Source of the DNA: Elymus sibiricus
Lineage: Eukaryota > Streptophyta > Magnoliopsida > Poales > Poaceae
Reading direction: 5' to 3'
DNA: 64,000 nt
NCBI GenBank assembly: GCA_039707655.1
Contig: CM077663.1
Span: forward strand, 434,575,830 to 434,639,829
Shown here: positions 34,494 to 44,968 of the stretch, one piece after another
How positions within the stretch are numbered: the stretch's first letter is position 1
How the letters are laid out: every line of letters starts with the position of its first letter
Translations under genes and position numbers: made by a program
The notes under the pieces: model-generated
Told to the model about the DNA's origin: nothing
What the model saw: the letters and a program-made list of their open reading frames with translations, nothing else
Database searches by the model: none

Positions 34494-36614
34494 CTAAACG
34501 TTCTTGGGCTGATCTCCTCCAGTTGTTGATGAAGGAGTCGAGAGAACTGCGTCGGCGAAGATATCGGCAAACGTCATGGATGGAGTTGGTGTAGCAACTG
34601 GAGGCACTAGAGCTGATGGAGCTAAGGTGACTGTAGCAGGTGCTAATGAAGAAGGCCTCAAATCTGGAGCTAGCACTGTGGCTGATCTGGCCTGGGTAGT
34701 GAAGTGTGTGCCTGGCCTGAGAGGAGAGTCATCCTCATCATCATCATCAGTAGACCGAGGAAGAGGCACAAAGTCAACTTCCTTCTTGAGCTCATTAACT
34801 GTCTTGGTCAGCCCATCTACCTTGTCATTAAGGGTCTTGATCCTGTTCTCAAAGATCCTGACAAGACTGTTCTGGTTCTCCAGTATGTCCTTGATGTCCT
34901 TCTGCATGCCTTGAACGGATGAGATCAAGAGATCCATTTGCTCGTTCCTGGATCTAGGGACTTGAGCACTAGTGGCTCTAGCTGCCTCTGCCTCTGCCTG
35001 TGCTTGAGCTGCAGCTGATGTGGGATGTTCTGGGTCGATCACCACAATATTGTCCTCTAAATCTGGCTGTAGGGGCAAATGGGGTCTGTCCAGAGCAAAG
35101 ATATGCTTCTCCAGCTTGGAGTTGATGAGTATTTGAATGTAGGGTGCATAGCAGCATGAGCGCTTCTGATCAGCAGCAACCCTCTTCACTGTTTCCACAA
35201 TCAGATCCATTACTCTTATCCTGGTGTGTCTGTCAAGATGGATCAGCATGTTGATTGAATGGCCTCGAATCATCTTCTCATCTCCTGACTTAGGCATCAA
35301 TGTATGCCTCAAAATGGTGTTCATGGTACGGAGGCCGGCCTGGAGGAAGTAGATAGATCCTAACTTGTGTGATTTCAAGTTAGCAGCAGGGATAGCATTG
35401 TACATATCCTTCATAGCATCATGGCTCTCCTTGGATTCAGAGTAGACATCCAAGTCACCATCCTGCTCCTCTGGGACATCTAAGATAGCAGCCCATTCAT
35501 CAACAGTAGACTCATATCTTGCTCCTTCTGTCATCCATACAATTCTACCATCTCCATAGAAGTGAGCAGTGGAGTAGAATTGCATGATCATCTCGTCGTT
35601 CCATGCAGTGAACTCTTTGCCAACAAACTCATCTAAGCCAATGCAGTGAAAATTGTCTTGGACATTTGGAAAGTAATCTCCATTGGCCTTGATGTACTTC
35701 CAATCAACATATCTCATGTCACTCACAGCTGGACTCTTGTCAAGCAGCACAGTCTCATAGAAATCATGTTGCTCCTTGGTGTAGAACCTGTAGTCCACAG
35801 CTGTCTTTCTCCTCTGGGCATATGGATCAATAGCTCTCCATGCCCTCAAACCAGAATCCTTCCTCTTCTTCATCTCTTCAGCAAGTGGATGGCTGGCATT
35901 GTGTTCAGGAAGGTGTGGTCTAAGCTTCATCAAAGCAGACATGGCATCCTCATCCTCATCTCTGGAGGTAGTTCCTTTGTTCTTCTCAGAAGCTGGAATC
36001 TGTCTGGATGACCTCTTGGACTTTTCAGCAGCAACCTTCTTGGGGGCAGACTTGGTGCTCTTGGAGGGACCTTGCTTTGGCATAGCATCTGCCAAAAGCT
36101 TCTTTTGCTTCTTCTTGGGAGGTGCCTTGACAACATGCTCTTCCTCCTCCTCCTCAGCAGCAGCACCAGCAGTCTCCTCTGGTTCTTCATACATGGATGT
36201 AGGCCTGCCAACAACATGGATGATCCTTTTCCTTGACTTCTTCTTCTCCCCTGCCTTCTTGGGCATAGACTTCCTTGGGGGCTCAATGGTCATGGTAGCC
36301 CTGGCACTCTCAGGTGCTCTCATAGCCTCTGGAGGGGCATATGTCTTGCTGATTACTCTCCTGGAAGAGGTGGCTTCATTAGCAGACTTCTTGGCAGCTT
36401 TGTCTTGCTTCTTGGCAAGAACTTTCTCTGGCACAAAATCTGAATCCTCCTCATCTGAATTCAGCTTCTTCCTGGCCCTAGTAGCAGCCTTGGGCAGCCC
36501 ATGAGAACTGGGGGTGCCTGGATCTGAAGAGGAACAAGACTCAGGACTAGTGCCTGAATCCAACTCAACACTCTGCTCTCTGAAGTTGTTCTCACTGTCC
36601 TCAGCATCTGACAT
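34494..36614 (-). CDS. Sirevirus third ORF (env-like position), unit 2
   Basis: An intact 706-codon ORF, the partner of 26435-28555. Six residues differ between the copies, all outside the predicted core contacts I can recognise: Glu/Ala and Thr/Ala in the basic N-terminal region, Met/Ile in the globular domain, Asn/Ser in the coiled coil, and Glu/Asp and Thr/Ala in the tail. Preservation of both frames over 2.1 kb, while gag in the same units has stops, could reflect selection on the source element or simply a recent origin. Basic N-terminal clusters, a globular middle and a coiled coil are as in unit 1. No membrane segment is evident. Function unknown. Confidence 0.75.
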   Translation of the reverse strand: MSDAEDSENNFREQSVELDSGTSPESCSSSDPGTPSSHGLPKAATRARKKLNSDEEDSDFVPEKVLAKKQDKAAKKSANEATSSRRVISKTYAPPEAMRAPESARATMTIEPPRKSMPKKAGEKKKSRKRIIHVVGRPTSMYEEPEETAGAAAEEEEEEHVVKAPPKKKQKKLLADAMPKQGPSKSTKSAPKKVAAEKSKRSSRQIPASEKNKGTTSRDEDEDAMSALMKLRPHLPEHNASHPLAEEMKKRKDSGLRAWRAIDPYAQRRKTAVDYRFYTKEQHDFYETVLLDKSPAVSDMRYVDWKYIKANGDYFPNVQDNFHCIGLDEFVGKEFTAWNDEMIMQFYSTAHFYGDGRIVWMTEGARYESTVDEWAAILDVPEEQDGDLDVYSESKESHDAMKDMYNAIPAANLKSHKLGSIYFLQAGLRTMNTILRHTLMPKSGDEKMIRGHSINMLIHLDRHTRIRVMDLIVETVKRVAADQKRSCCYAPYIQILINSKLEKHIFALDRPHLPLQPDLEDNIVVIDPEHPTSAAAQAQAEAEAARATSAQVPRSRNEQMDLLISSVQGMQKDIKDILENQNSLVRIFENRIKTLNDKVDGLTKTVNELKKEVDFVPLPRSTDDDDEDDSPLRPGTHFTTQARSATVLAPDLRPSSLAPATVTLAPSALVPPVATPTPSMTFADIFADAVLSTPSSTTGGDQPKNV

Positions 36615-37460
36615 ACTGACCCTGTGAATAGAGTATAGAGGAGTAGAAGAAGATGAGTCATCACAAAATGCAGCTATTTTTGAAAGTTTGAACAGAAAAA
36701 TCTTAGATGTAGTTCACAGCAAAAAAGGATTTCGATGTCACCGAGTCAATATTTTCGGTGCTGCCGAGACTCACAATACTCTTAACAGAAACTTGGCAGC
36801 AGTTTCAGTGGGACCGAAAACTACCACTCGGTTTCACCGAGTACTGTCCTCAGTAGCACAAAAATAAATCAGTGGAACCGATTTCTCTGACTCGGTATCA
36901 CCGAGATGCGATTTTGCGGGCAAGTAAACCTAAATTTTTTCGATTCGCTAATCTACTCGAACTTTTAGAGGATAGGGAGGTTTGCACATGGTGGATTATC
37001 GATGGAATAAGCTTCAGCGTGCAAGATTCGGACAGGGAGCGCAATGAAGGGTCGGATCCATACCCTAACTCGGTGATGGATCCGCTACGGCAAAGATGGC
37101 GGTGAAGATGCCCGTCGACGGTGAGAATCCCAGCGGCGGAGGAGCGTGGGGAGACAAGGGCGACGACCAGGGGGTCCTGTTCGGCAGCTTAGGGTTTTGG
37201 GGCGCGACGGTTTGAAGATTGATTTTCAAAGCGTCAGGTCCACAGCATATATACCCCTTGCTGTCGGTGACACCGATTCTAAATTTTCGGTGTCACCGAG
37301 TTCCTCAACTGTCAGCTGACAGGGAAACTCGGTGTAACCGAGAATATGGAATCGGTAGTACCGATATAGAAAACCAGATCAACCCTAGGCATTTGGTGAG
37401 ACCGGGAATTTTGGGTTGGTTCCACCGAGCTGCACTTGGGAGGTTTTAATGGTCAGTCCT
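36615..37460 (-). promoter_or_regulatory. Internal LTR-like promoter block, unit 2
   Basis: Same layout as 28556-29400: CGGTxxxACCG motifs (37260-37440), TATA box GGGTATATATGCTG (37244-37257), leader, a second motif cluster (36735-36905) and an acceptor-like CACAG before the ATG. Two motifs here (GTCGGTGACACCGATT and TTCGGTGTCACCGAG near 37263-37300) are intact where unit 1 has substitutions, so unit 2 is closer to the ancestral state. Confidence 0.5.
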
Positions 37461-38300
37461 TTGTCGATACGGAACTCCGAGTGCTCCACACACAGAGGGA
37501 TTGAAAAGTACTTGTTCAAATTTTGTGATGCAGCATGAATAGAATATGAGGTGAGAAAGCATAGATAGCTAGAGAGTGGTCCTAGGCATTCTTGTCCATC
37601 CAATTGGCAAAAGGTAAATCAAAAACCAAATAGCAACAATTGGATGTCCTCGAATGGGTAAATAAATGCAGACCAACATGCTCACACAATAAGATGTCAA
37701 ATGAAATCATGGCAAACATGCACATACATACTAGCATCTAACAAGCACTTTGGCGATGACGGAGTCATCTATATATGAGTATATTGACATAGGAGCCAAG
37801 TAAGAATACTTGATCATAGGTCATACTCATCGTTTAAGCACAAGTGGGGTTACCACTTTTACATAAAGCATTTAATGTTGTCACATTCTAAGAGATGCTT
37901 TAACTCAAGTCTTAGAGTAAAGCTCCCCCTTGATGTGACATCCCCCCATAGGAGGGATAAACTAACCTTGGGTTTTGTCGATGAAGACTTCATGTTGGTG
38001 AGGTAGTGGTGGATGCTCAAGGTTGATGAAGATCACCAAGAGTTGGGAGCATCCTTGTTGTTTCCTTACTCTTCTCAACTACATGGGTTAGTCCCAACAC
38101 ACAAGAGACAAATACAAGGATATCTATGGACATGGAGTGCAAAGCACGTGTGATGATGTCCATTGATTTGTTGATTACCTTGTCCCTTGCTTACCTTTGA
38201 GGGAATGTGTGACTCCTTGAACTATTGCATAGAGTTGATGTTGATTGCAAATAGTTCTTGCCAATAATGAATGTGAGTGAATTTCATTGGCGGAGTCACC
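37461..38300 (-). other. Unit 2 spacer where pol is missing
   Basis: The counterpart of 29401-30240. No gene and no pol remnant. Confidence 0.7.
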
Positions 38301-40485
38301 CCTCAAGAACTCTCTAGTTCTTCTTCTTTGGGACCCACATCAACTTGATGGGGATCCTTGGTGTTGAAGTAGCCTTTGTAGAAGTTGAGCTTGAAGTAGC
38401 CTTGGGAACCCACTCCACCAAAGCTAGGGATTCATCTTCATATGAGTCAATGTCCTCTTGAAGCTTGTTCTTGCCCTTGAGCTTGTGGTCTTGTGTAGGA
38501 AGGTCATCTTAAGTGTTTGTTCCCTTGGGAAGAGTATTTTCATACTTCTCCTTTTGAGGAACAAACTTGGGCTTGGGGTATTGACCTTGTTCCCATTCAA
38601 CCCCATTAGCGTTGAAGTAGCCAATGCCATGGTTCTTCCGGTATCCTCCGTGCTTGCGTACAATTTCCTCAAATTGCTTACACCCGGCAAGACTCTTGTA
38701 GATACCTTTCTCTATAATTCCTTTCAATAAAGCATTTTCTTGCTCAAGTGTAACTTGGCTAATAGAATCATCATTAGTGGAATCAATAGAACTACTAGAA
38801 GCAACATCATTAGGTTTAGCATTTTTATTGTTGCTACTAGATGAAGAACTCTTCTTGCCTTTGTTACTAGTTTGTTTATATTTAACTTGTGGCATGAATG
38901 TAGACAAGAGTAGTCGTTTGGCTAGATAAGATGAAGTCTTCTTTCGGAGATCGTCATTGATAGCTTTAAGAAACTCATGCTCTTGCTCCAAGTTGAGCTT
39001 CTCGAAGCGTAGCTTCTCATGAGTTATTACAAGCTCTCTATGATCTTCAAGAGTAGATTCATGAGCTAACTTAAGAGTATTTAGTTCTTTAGTTAGTTGT
39101 TCTATTTTCATCTTATCATCATCAAATGACTTATCTTGACTAGCATGAGAATTATCAAGTTCATTTTGACTAACATCACTAGTTTCATCAAAGTGCAAGT
39201 CATCATCTTCATCACTATTGAAATCAAGATACTCGGGGTGTGATACCTTGGGGCCTTTAGCCATGAAGCAACTTCCACTCCCTTCATTTGGTGAATCAAA
39301 TAGATCATAGGAGTTGGTAGTCACTAGTGCAATTCCGGCAACACCTTCATCTTGACTATAGTCGGAGTTGGAGTGATAGCTTCTCTCGGAGTTGTTGTCG
39401 GAGTCGGAGCCGGAAACCGATTCACCAACATGAGCTTGATGTTTTCTTCTTGTGTAGCTCTTGGTGTACTTGTCCTTCTTCTTCGAATCCCTACTTCTCC
39501 TTGAGGGTCTTCGTTCATAACGATCATCTCTACTCCTTCTCTCTCTTGGAGGTGATTCATTCCTTGAGCTTCGTCTTCTAGGTGACTCTTCTCTTCGTTT
39601 GTAGGGAGCCGTGCACTCATTGGAGTAGTGTCCGGGCTTCCCACAATTGTAGCAATTGCGGTCACGACTTGACGAACGCTTCTCTTCATATCTTGAGTTG
39701 GAGCTTCATTCTTTGCCTCTATTCTTGTAGAACTTGTTGAATTTCTTGACCATGAGGCTTATCTCTTCATTGGTGATAAGGTTGTCGCTTGAAGTTGCGG
39801 GAGCATCCCTTGTGGCTTTGTAAGCACCGCTAGACTTGTTGTGAAGCTCTTCTTTGTCTTTGAGTGTCATCTCATAAGCAACAATCCTTCCAATGACTTC
39901 TGTAGGCTTGAGATCTTTGTAGTTGGGCATCATTTGGATCAATGTGCACACGGTGTCGTATCTCTCATCCAAAGCTCGAAGTATCTTCTTGATGATGAAT
40001 TTGTCGATCATTTCTTCGCTTCCTAAGCCGGCAATCTCATTGGTTATGAGAGCTAGCCTAGAGTACATCTCCGCGACTCCTTCCCCATCCTTCATCTTGA
40101 ACTTGTCAAGCTAACTTTGAAGAACATCCAACTTGGATTCTCTCACGGACTCGGTTCCTTCGTGCATATCAACCAAAGTATCCCAAATCTCTTTTGCATT
40201 CTCAAGACGGCTGATTTTGTTGAATTCTTCGGGGCATAGGCAGTTGAAGAGGATGTCGCATGCTTGAGCGTTGTATTGCAGCATCTTCAATTCATCCATG
40301 GTCGCTTCATGATCCGGTTCCTTTCCATCACCAAAGAATTCACCTTGCACGCCAACACGAACAACAGCCCAAACAGCGGGGTTATGACCAAGAATATGCA
40401 TTTTCTTTTTGTGCTTCCAACGAGCAAAATTAGTGCCATCAAAGTACGGACCTCTACGGTGATAATTTCCCTCACTAGACGCCAT
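38301..40485 (-). pseudogene. Sirevirus-type Copia gag, unit 2
   Basis: Gag from the ATG at 40485, same architecture as unit 1: gag core, CCHC knuckle, Arg/Ser stretch and coiled coil. It keeps a longer open frame than unit 1, from after the TGA at 39706-39708 down to 38509. It shares two stops with unit 1, TAG 40111-40113 and TGA 39706-39708, both where Gln (CAG) and Arg (CGA) would be expected. It lacks a 15-base segment (five codons, near 39206) present in unit 1, which accounts exactly for the length difference between the two internal regions. No pol follows. Confidence 0.82.
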
Positions 40486-40519
40486 ACTCTCCTAGGTTGT
40501 GAGACCAATGCAATGGAGA

Positions 40520-40536
40520 CCAAAGCTCTGATACCA
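40520..40536 (-). other. Primer-binding site, unit 2
   Basis: TGGTATCAGAGCTTTGG on minus, two bases past the outer 5' LTR of the array. Complementary to initiator methionine tRNA. Confidence 0.9.
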
Positions 40537-40538
40537 CT

Positions 40539-42056
40539 TGTAGGACCGAAAGTATGTCTAGAGGGGGGGTGATTAGACTACTTGACCAAATAAAAATCTA
40601 GCCTTTTCCCAATTTTTAGTGTTGGCAGATTTTAGCATTCATAGCAAGTCAAGTACACCCTACACATGCATGTCTAAGAGTATAGCAGCGGAAAGTAACA
40701 ACAAGCATGAGTAGTAAAGGAAGGGTAGGAGGATCAAACGCAATTTGTAGACACGATGATTTTTCCCGTGGTTCCGATAGGTGGTGCTATCGTACGTCCA
40801 CGTTTATGGAGTCTTCAACCCACGGAGGGTAACGGTCGCGAGAGTCCACGGAGGGCTCCACCCATAAGGGTCCACGAAGTAGCAACCTTGACTATTCCAT
40901 AACGGCTTCCGTCCATGAAGGACTAGCCTCACTATGGGTAGATCTTCACGAAGTAGGCGATCTCCTTGCCCTTACAAACTTCTTGGTTCAACTCCACAAC
41001 ACGAAGTAGGAGGCTCCCAAGCAACACCTAACCAATCTAGGAGGTACCACCCTCCAAAAGGTAATAGGCTCGGTAATGACGATGAACTCCTTGCTCTTGT
41101 GCTTCAAGATGATAGACTCCTCAACACACAATCACTCTCTCACAGATTTGGCTTGGTGGAAGAGATGTGATTGGTGGAAAGCAACTTGGGGAGGCTAAAG
41201 ATCAAGATTCATATGGTTGGAATGGAATGGCATGATCTCAACACATGAGTAGGTGGCTCTCTCTCAGAAAATATGATGGGGCATGTATGGAATAGTTCTG
41301 AGTGCTTCTCTTTCGAGTGGGTGGTGGTGAAGGGGTATATATAGGCATCTCCAATAATCCAACCGTTACACCTTAAGTGACCAACTCGGTGACACCGATG
41401 TGTGAATCTCGGTGTTACCGAGTTGCTCCAAAGGTAGCAACTTTTGAATCTCGGTGAGGCCGATATATAAATCTCGGTTGCACCGATTAGGTGACCAACG
41501 GTCAGATTGCCCAATCTCGGTGACGCCGATTCCACAAACTCGGTAGGACTGATTTTGTGAAATTGGGTAACAGAAAGTTGGCAACCCAAACTCGGTGGCA
41601 CCGAAGCAGAATCGGTTGCACCTAAAGGTTAGGGTTTGGCTTAGGTCTGTCTGAGTATGGGAATCGGTGGCACCGAGTGGAAAGTGTTGGTTGCACCGAT
41701 TTTGGATATTTGACTTTGGACAGACTTTTGTGGAAGAGCTTGTGGGTGTTTTTGGTGACTATCACTTGTGCACGTATGAGCATTTTGTTCACCAACAGTA
41801 CCTTACCCCCTTTTAATAGTATTGGCTTTCCTATGGACTCAAAGTGATTTCTCACAAAGTAAAATGTAGAGTCCTCTTGCTTGAAGCTTTGCCAATCCAT
41901 TTGCTTGCATCTTGGGGTATCTCCACAATCTCCACAATCCTTTTGCCAATCCTATCATTGAACTTTTCCTGAAATATACTTAGTGGAAACATTAGTTCAA
42001 TGACATATATGTTGTTATTAATTACCAAAACCACCAAGGGAGCAAATGTGCTTTCA
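40539..42056 (-). repeat. Array LTR 3 (5' end on minus)
   Basis: 1,518 bp, starting TGAAAGCACATTTG at 42056 on minus and followed on plus by the GGTGA duplication (42057-42061). CGGTxxxACCG motifs are at 41383-41700 and the TATA box at about 41333-41344. It has the fewest private changes of the three LTRs. Confidence 0.93.
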
Positions 42057-42061
42057 GGTGA

Positions 42062-43131
42062 TCAAAGCGTTTGGGTTTATACAAGTTTATGGAGAAGCTT
42101 GTATTTACAAGAAAGTGAGTGGGAGCTCTATAGCGTTTCTAATATCATATGTGGATGACATATTGCTGATTGGAAACAATATAGAACTTTTAGAAAGCGT
42201 GAAGATATATTGGAATAAGAGTTTTTTAATGAAAGACCTCGGAGAAGATGCTTACATATTGGGCATCAAGATCTATAGAGATAGATTGAGACGCTTAATA
42301 GGACTTTCACAAAGCACATATCTTGATAATGTTTTGAAGAAGTTCAAAATGGACCAGTCGAAGAAGGGGTTCTTGCATGTCTTACAATGTGTGAAGTTGA
42401 GTAAGACTCAATATCCGTAGACTATAGAGGATAGAGAAAAGATGAGTTTCATCCCTTATGCTACAGCCATAGGCTCTATCATGTATACAATGTTGTGTAC
42501 ATGACCAGATGTCAGCCTCGCCATAAGTATGGCAGGGAGGTTTCAAAGTGATCCAGGAATGGAACACTGGACAGCGGTCAAGCATATCCTGAAGTACCTG
42601 AAAAGGACTAAGGACATGTTTCTCGTTTATGGAGGTGATCAAGAGCTCATTGTAAAGGGTTACGTTGATGTAAGCTTTGACACAGATCCGGATGACTCTA
42701 AGTCTCAAACCAGATATGTATTTGTTCTGAATGGTGGAGTGGTAAGCTGGTGCAGTTCCAAGCAGAGTGTGGTAGCAGATTCTACATGTGAAGCGGAGTG
42801 CATAGCTGCTTCGGAAGCAGCGAAGGAAGCTGTTTGGATGAAGCAGTTCATGACGGATCTTGGAGTTGTGCCCAGTGCACCGGACCCACTGACCCTCTTC
42901 TGTGACAACACTGGCACCATTGCTCTAGCCAAGGAGCCCAGGTTTCACAAAAGGACCAGACACGTAAAGCGCCATTTCAATTCCATCCGCGATTACATCA
43001 AGGAAGAGGACATAAAGATTTGCAAAGTACACACAGATTTGAATGTTGTAGACCCGTTGACTAAACCTCTTCCACGGGCTAAACATGATCAAAACCAGAA
43101 CTCTATGGGTGTTAGGTTCATTACAATGTAA
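42062..43131 (+). pseudogene. Copia reverse transcriptase C-terminal half and RNase H
   Basis: This continues the Angela reverse transcriptase cut at 24431. It shows the catalytic box YVDDILLIGNNIELL (about 42145-42190), FLMKDLGEDAYILGIKIYRD, then after two stops (TAG 42418-42420, TGA 42502-42504) the RNase H domain: SMAGRFQSDPGMEHWTAVK, the WCSSKQSVVADSTCEAEC segment, and TKPLPRAKHDQN near the end. The last 200 codons (42529-43131) are uninterrupted. RNase H would remove genomic RNA during reverse transcription. Confidence 0.9.
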
Positions 43132-43181
43132 ATCACATGGTGATGTGAACTAGATTATTGACTCTAGTGCAAGTGGGAGAC
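43132..43181 (+). other. Angela 3' non-coding and polypurine tract
   Basis: A short untranslated stretch ending in CAAGTGGGAGAC directly before the 3' LTR, the plus-strand primer typical of this Copia group. Confidence 0.8.
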
Positions 43182-44963
43182 TGTTGCAAATATGCCCTAG
43201 TGGCAATAATAAAATGGTTATTATTATATTTCCTTGTTCATGATAATCGTTTATTGTCCATGCTAGAATTGTATTGATCGGAAACTGAAATACATGTGTG
43301 GATATATAGACAAACACTATGTTCCTAGTGAGCATCTACTAGACTAGCTCGTTGATCAAAGATGGTCAAGGTTTCCCGACCATGGACATGAGTTGTCATT
43401 TGATAACGGGATCACATCATCAAGAGAATGATGTGATGGACAAGACCCAACAATAAGCATAGCATTTGATCGTGTTAGTTTATTGCTACTGCTTCATCCA
43501 TGTCAAGTATCTGTTCCTACGACCATGAGATCACACATCCCTAACATCGGAGGAATGCCTTGTGTGTACCAAACATCACAACGTAACTGGGTGGCTATAA
43601 AGGTGCTCTACATGTGTGTCCGAGGGTGTCTGTTGGGTTGGTGTGGATCGAGACTGGGATTTGTCACTACGTATGACGGAGAGGTATCTCTGGGCCCACT
43701 CAGTAATACAACATCACAAGAAGCTTGCAAGCAATGTGACTAAGGAGTTAGTCACGGGATCTTGTATTACGGAACGAGTAAAGAGACTTGCCGGTAACGA
43801 GATTGAACTAGGTATGGAGATATCGACGATCGAATCTCGGGCAAGTAACATACCGCTGGACAAAGGGAACTGCATACAGGAATGATTGAATCCTTGACAT
43901 CGTGGTTCGACCGATAAAGATCTTTGTAGAATATGTAGGAACCAATATAGGTATCCAGGTCCCGCTATTAGTTATTGGCCGTAGAGGTGTCTCGGTCATG
44001 TCTGCATAGTTCTTGAACCTGCATGGTCTGCACACTTAACATTCGGTGACGATATAGTATTGTTGAGTTATATATGTTGGTGACCGAAGGTTGTTTGGAG
44101 TCCCGGATGAGATCCCAGACGTCACAAGGAGTTTCGGAATGGTCTGGAGGTGAAGAATGATATATAGGAAGTTCCGCTTTGGTCACCGGAAAGAATTCGG
44201 GCGTCACCGGTAATGTACCGGGGGCGCCGAAAGGTTCCGGGGGTCCACCGGAAGGGGCCCACACACCCCGGGAGGCCACATGGGCTGAGAGGGAGGCGCA
44301 CCAGCCCCTGGTGGGCTGGGATCCTCTCCCACAAAGGCCCATGCGGCCGAGGGGCTGGTGGGGGGCAAACCCTAAAGGGGCGGCCACCCAAACTTGGGGG
44401 CCAAGCCACCCTTGGGGCGCCGCCCCACCTTGGCCGCCGCACCCCCTAGGGGGGAACCCTAGGGCGCCACCCCTCCTCCCTTCCACCTATATATACTAGC
44501 GGAGAGGGAGGGCAGCCGCACCCTGAGCCACGGTGCAGCCCTCCCTCTCTCTCTCTAGATTGATTCTCCTCAAGTTCGTCGCTGCAGCGCTTGGCGAAGC
44601 CCTGCCGGGACAGCTCCACCACCACCGCCACCACGCCGTCGTGCTGCCGGAGAACTCATCTACTACTCCGCCCTCGCTTGCTAGATCAAGGAGGCAGAGA
44701 TGTCATCAAGCTGTATGTGTGCTGAACGCGGAGCTGCCGTCCGTTCGACACTAGATCGGAACAGATCGTGATTGGATCGCGGGACGAATCATGATTGGAT
44801 CACGAAGACATTCGACTATATCAACCACGTGTCTTAACGCTTCCCGCTTAGCGATCTACAAGGGTATGTAGATGCACTCCCCCTCTCATAGTTGTTGATC
44901 TCCATAGATAGATCCTGGGTGTTCGTAGGAAATATTTTGTTTCCCATGCAACGTTCCCCAACA
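43182..44963 (+). repeat. Angela-type 3' LTR
   Basis: 1,782 bp, uninterrupted, matching the split 5' LTR. It starts TGTTGCAAATATGCCC (one base changed from the usual TGTTGGAAAT) and ends TTCCCCAACA, followed by CCTTA (44964-44968). The TATA box is at 44487-44496. Open frames inside are shadows of GC-rich LTR sequence. Confidence 0.93.
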
Positions 44964-44968
44964 CCTTA

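Larger units (their letters stand above)
24432..42056 (-). mobile_element. Maximus-like Copia (Sirevirus), three-LTR tandem array
   Basis: 17,625 bp between identical GGTGA duplications. On minus the order is: LTR 42056-40539, internal region 40538-34013, LTR 34012-32495, internal region 32494-25954, LTR 25953-24432. The three LTRs are 1,518, 1,518 and 1,522 bp, start TGAAAGCACATTTG on minus and end in CCTACA. No target duplication surrounds the middle LTR, so it is shared by two units. Each unit has a primer-binding site, a gag relic, an LTR-like internal promoter block, a 706-codon third ORF and a polypurine tract, but no pol. The LTRs resemble Triticeae Maximus, as I remember it, including many CGGTxxxACCG motifs. 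The element interrupts Angela reverse transcriptase. Confidence 0.9.
8354..44963 (+). mobile_element. BARE1/WIS/Angela-type Copia element, nested host
   Basis: Complete but interrupted LTR retrotransposon. It starts TGTTGGAAATATGCCC (8354), ends in CCCCAACA (44963) and is flanked by identical 5-bp duplications CCTTA (8349-8353 and 44964-44968). Its parts in order are: 5' LTR (8354-10023 and 20153-20274), primer-binding site (20276), leader, gag, protease, integrase, reverse transcriptase (to 24431), continuing after an insert with the rest of reverse transcriptase and RNase H (42062-43131), polypurine tract and 3' LTR (43182-44963). Without the two inserts it is about 8.85 kb, the usual size for this group. 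Gag-pol carries at least seven in-frame stops plus frameshifts, so it is dead as an autonomous element. It entered an older minus-strand Gypsy region. Confidence 0.93.

Noticed and set aside
24432..42056. The array as an assembly duplication artefact
   Set aside because: The units differ by scattered substitutions and a 15-base indel and the outer TSD is perfect, so simple duplication of one contig is unlikely; long reads would settle it.
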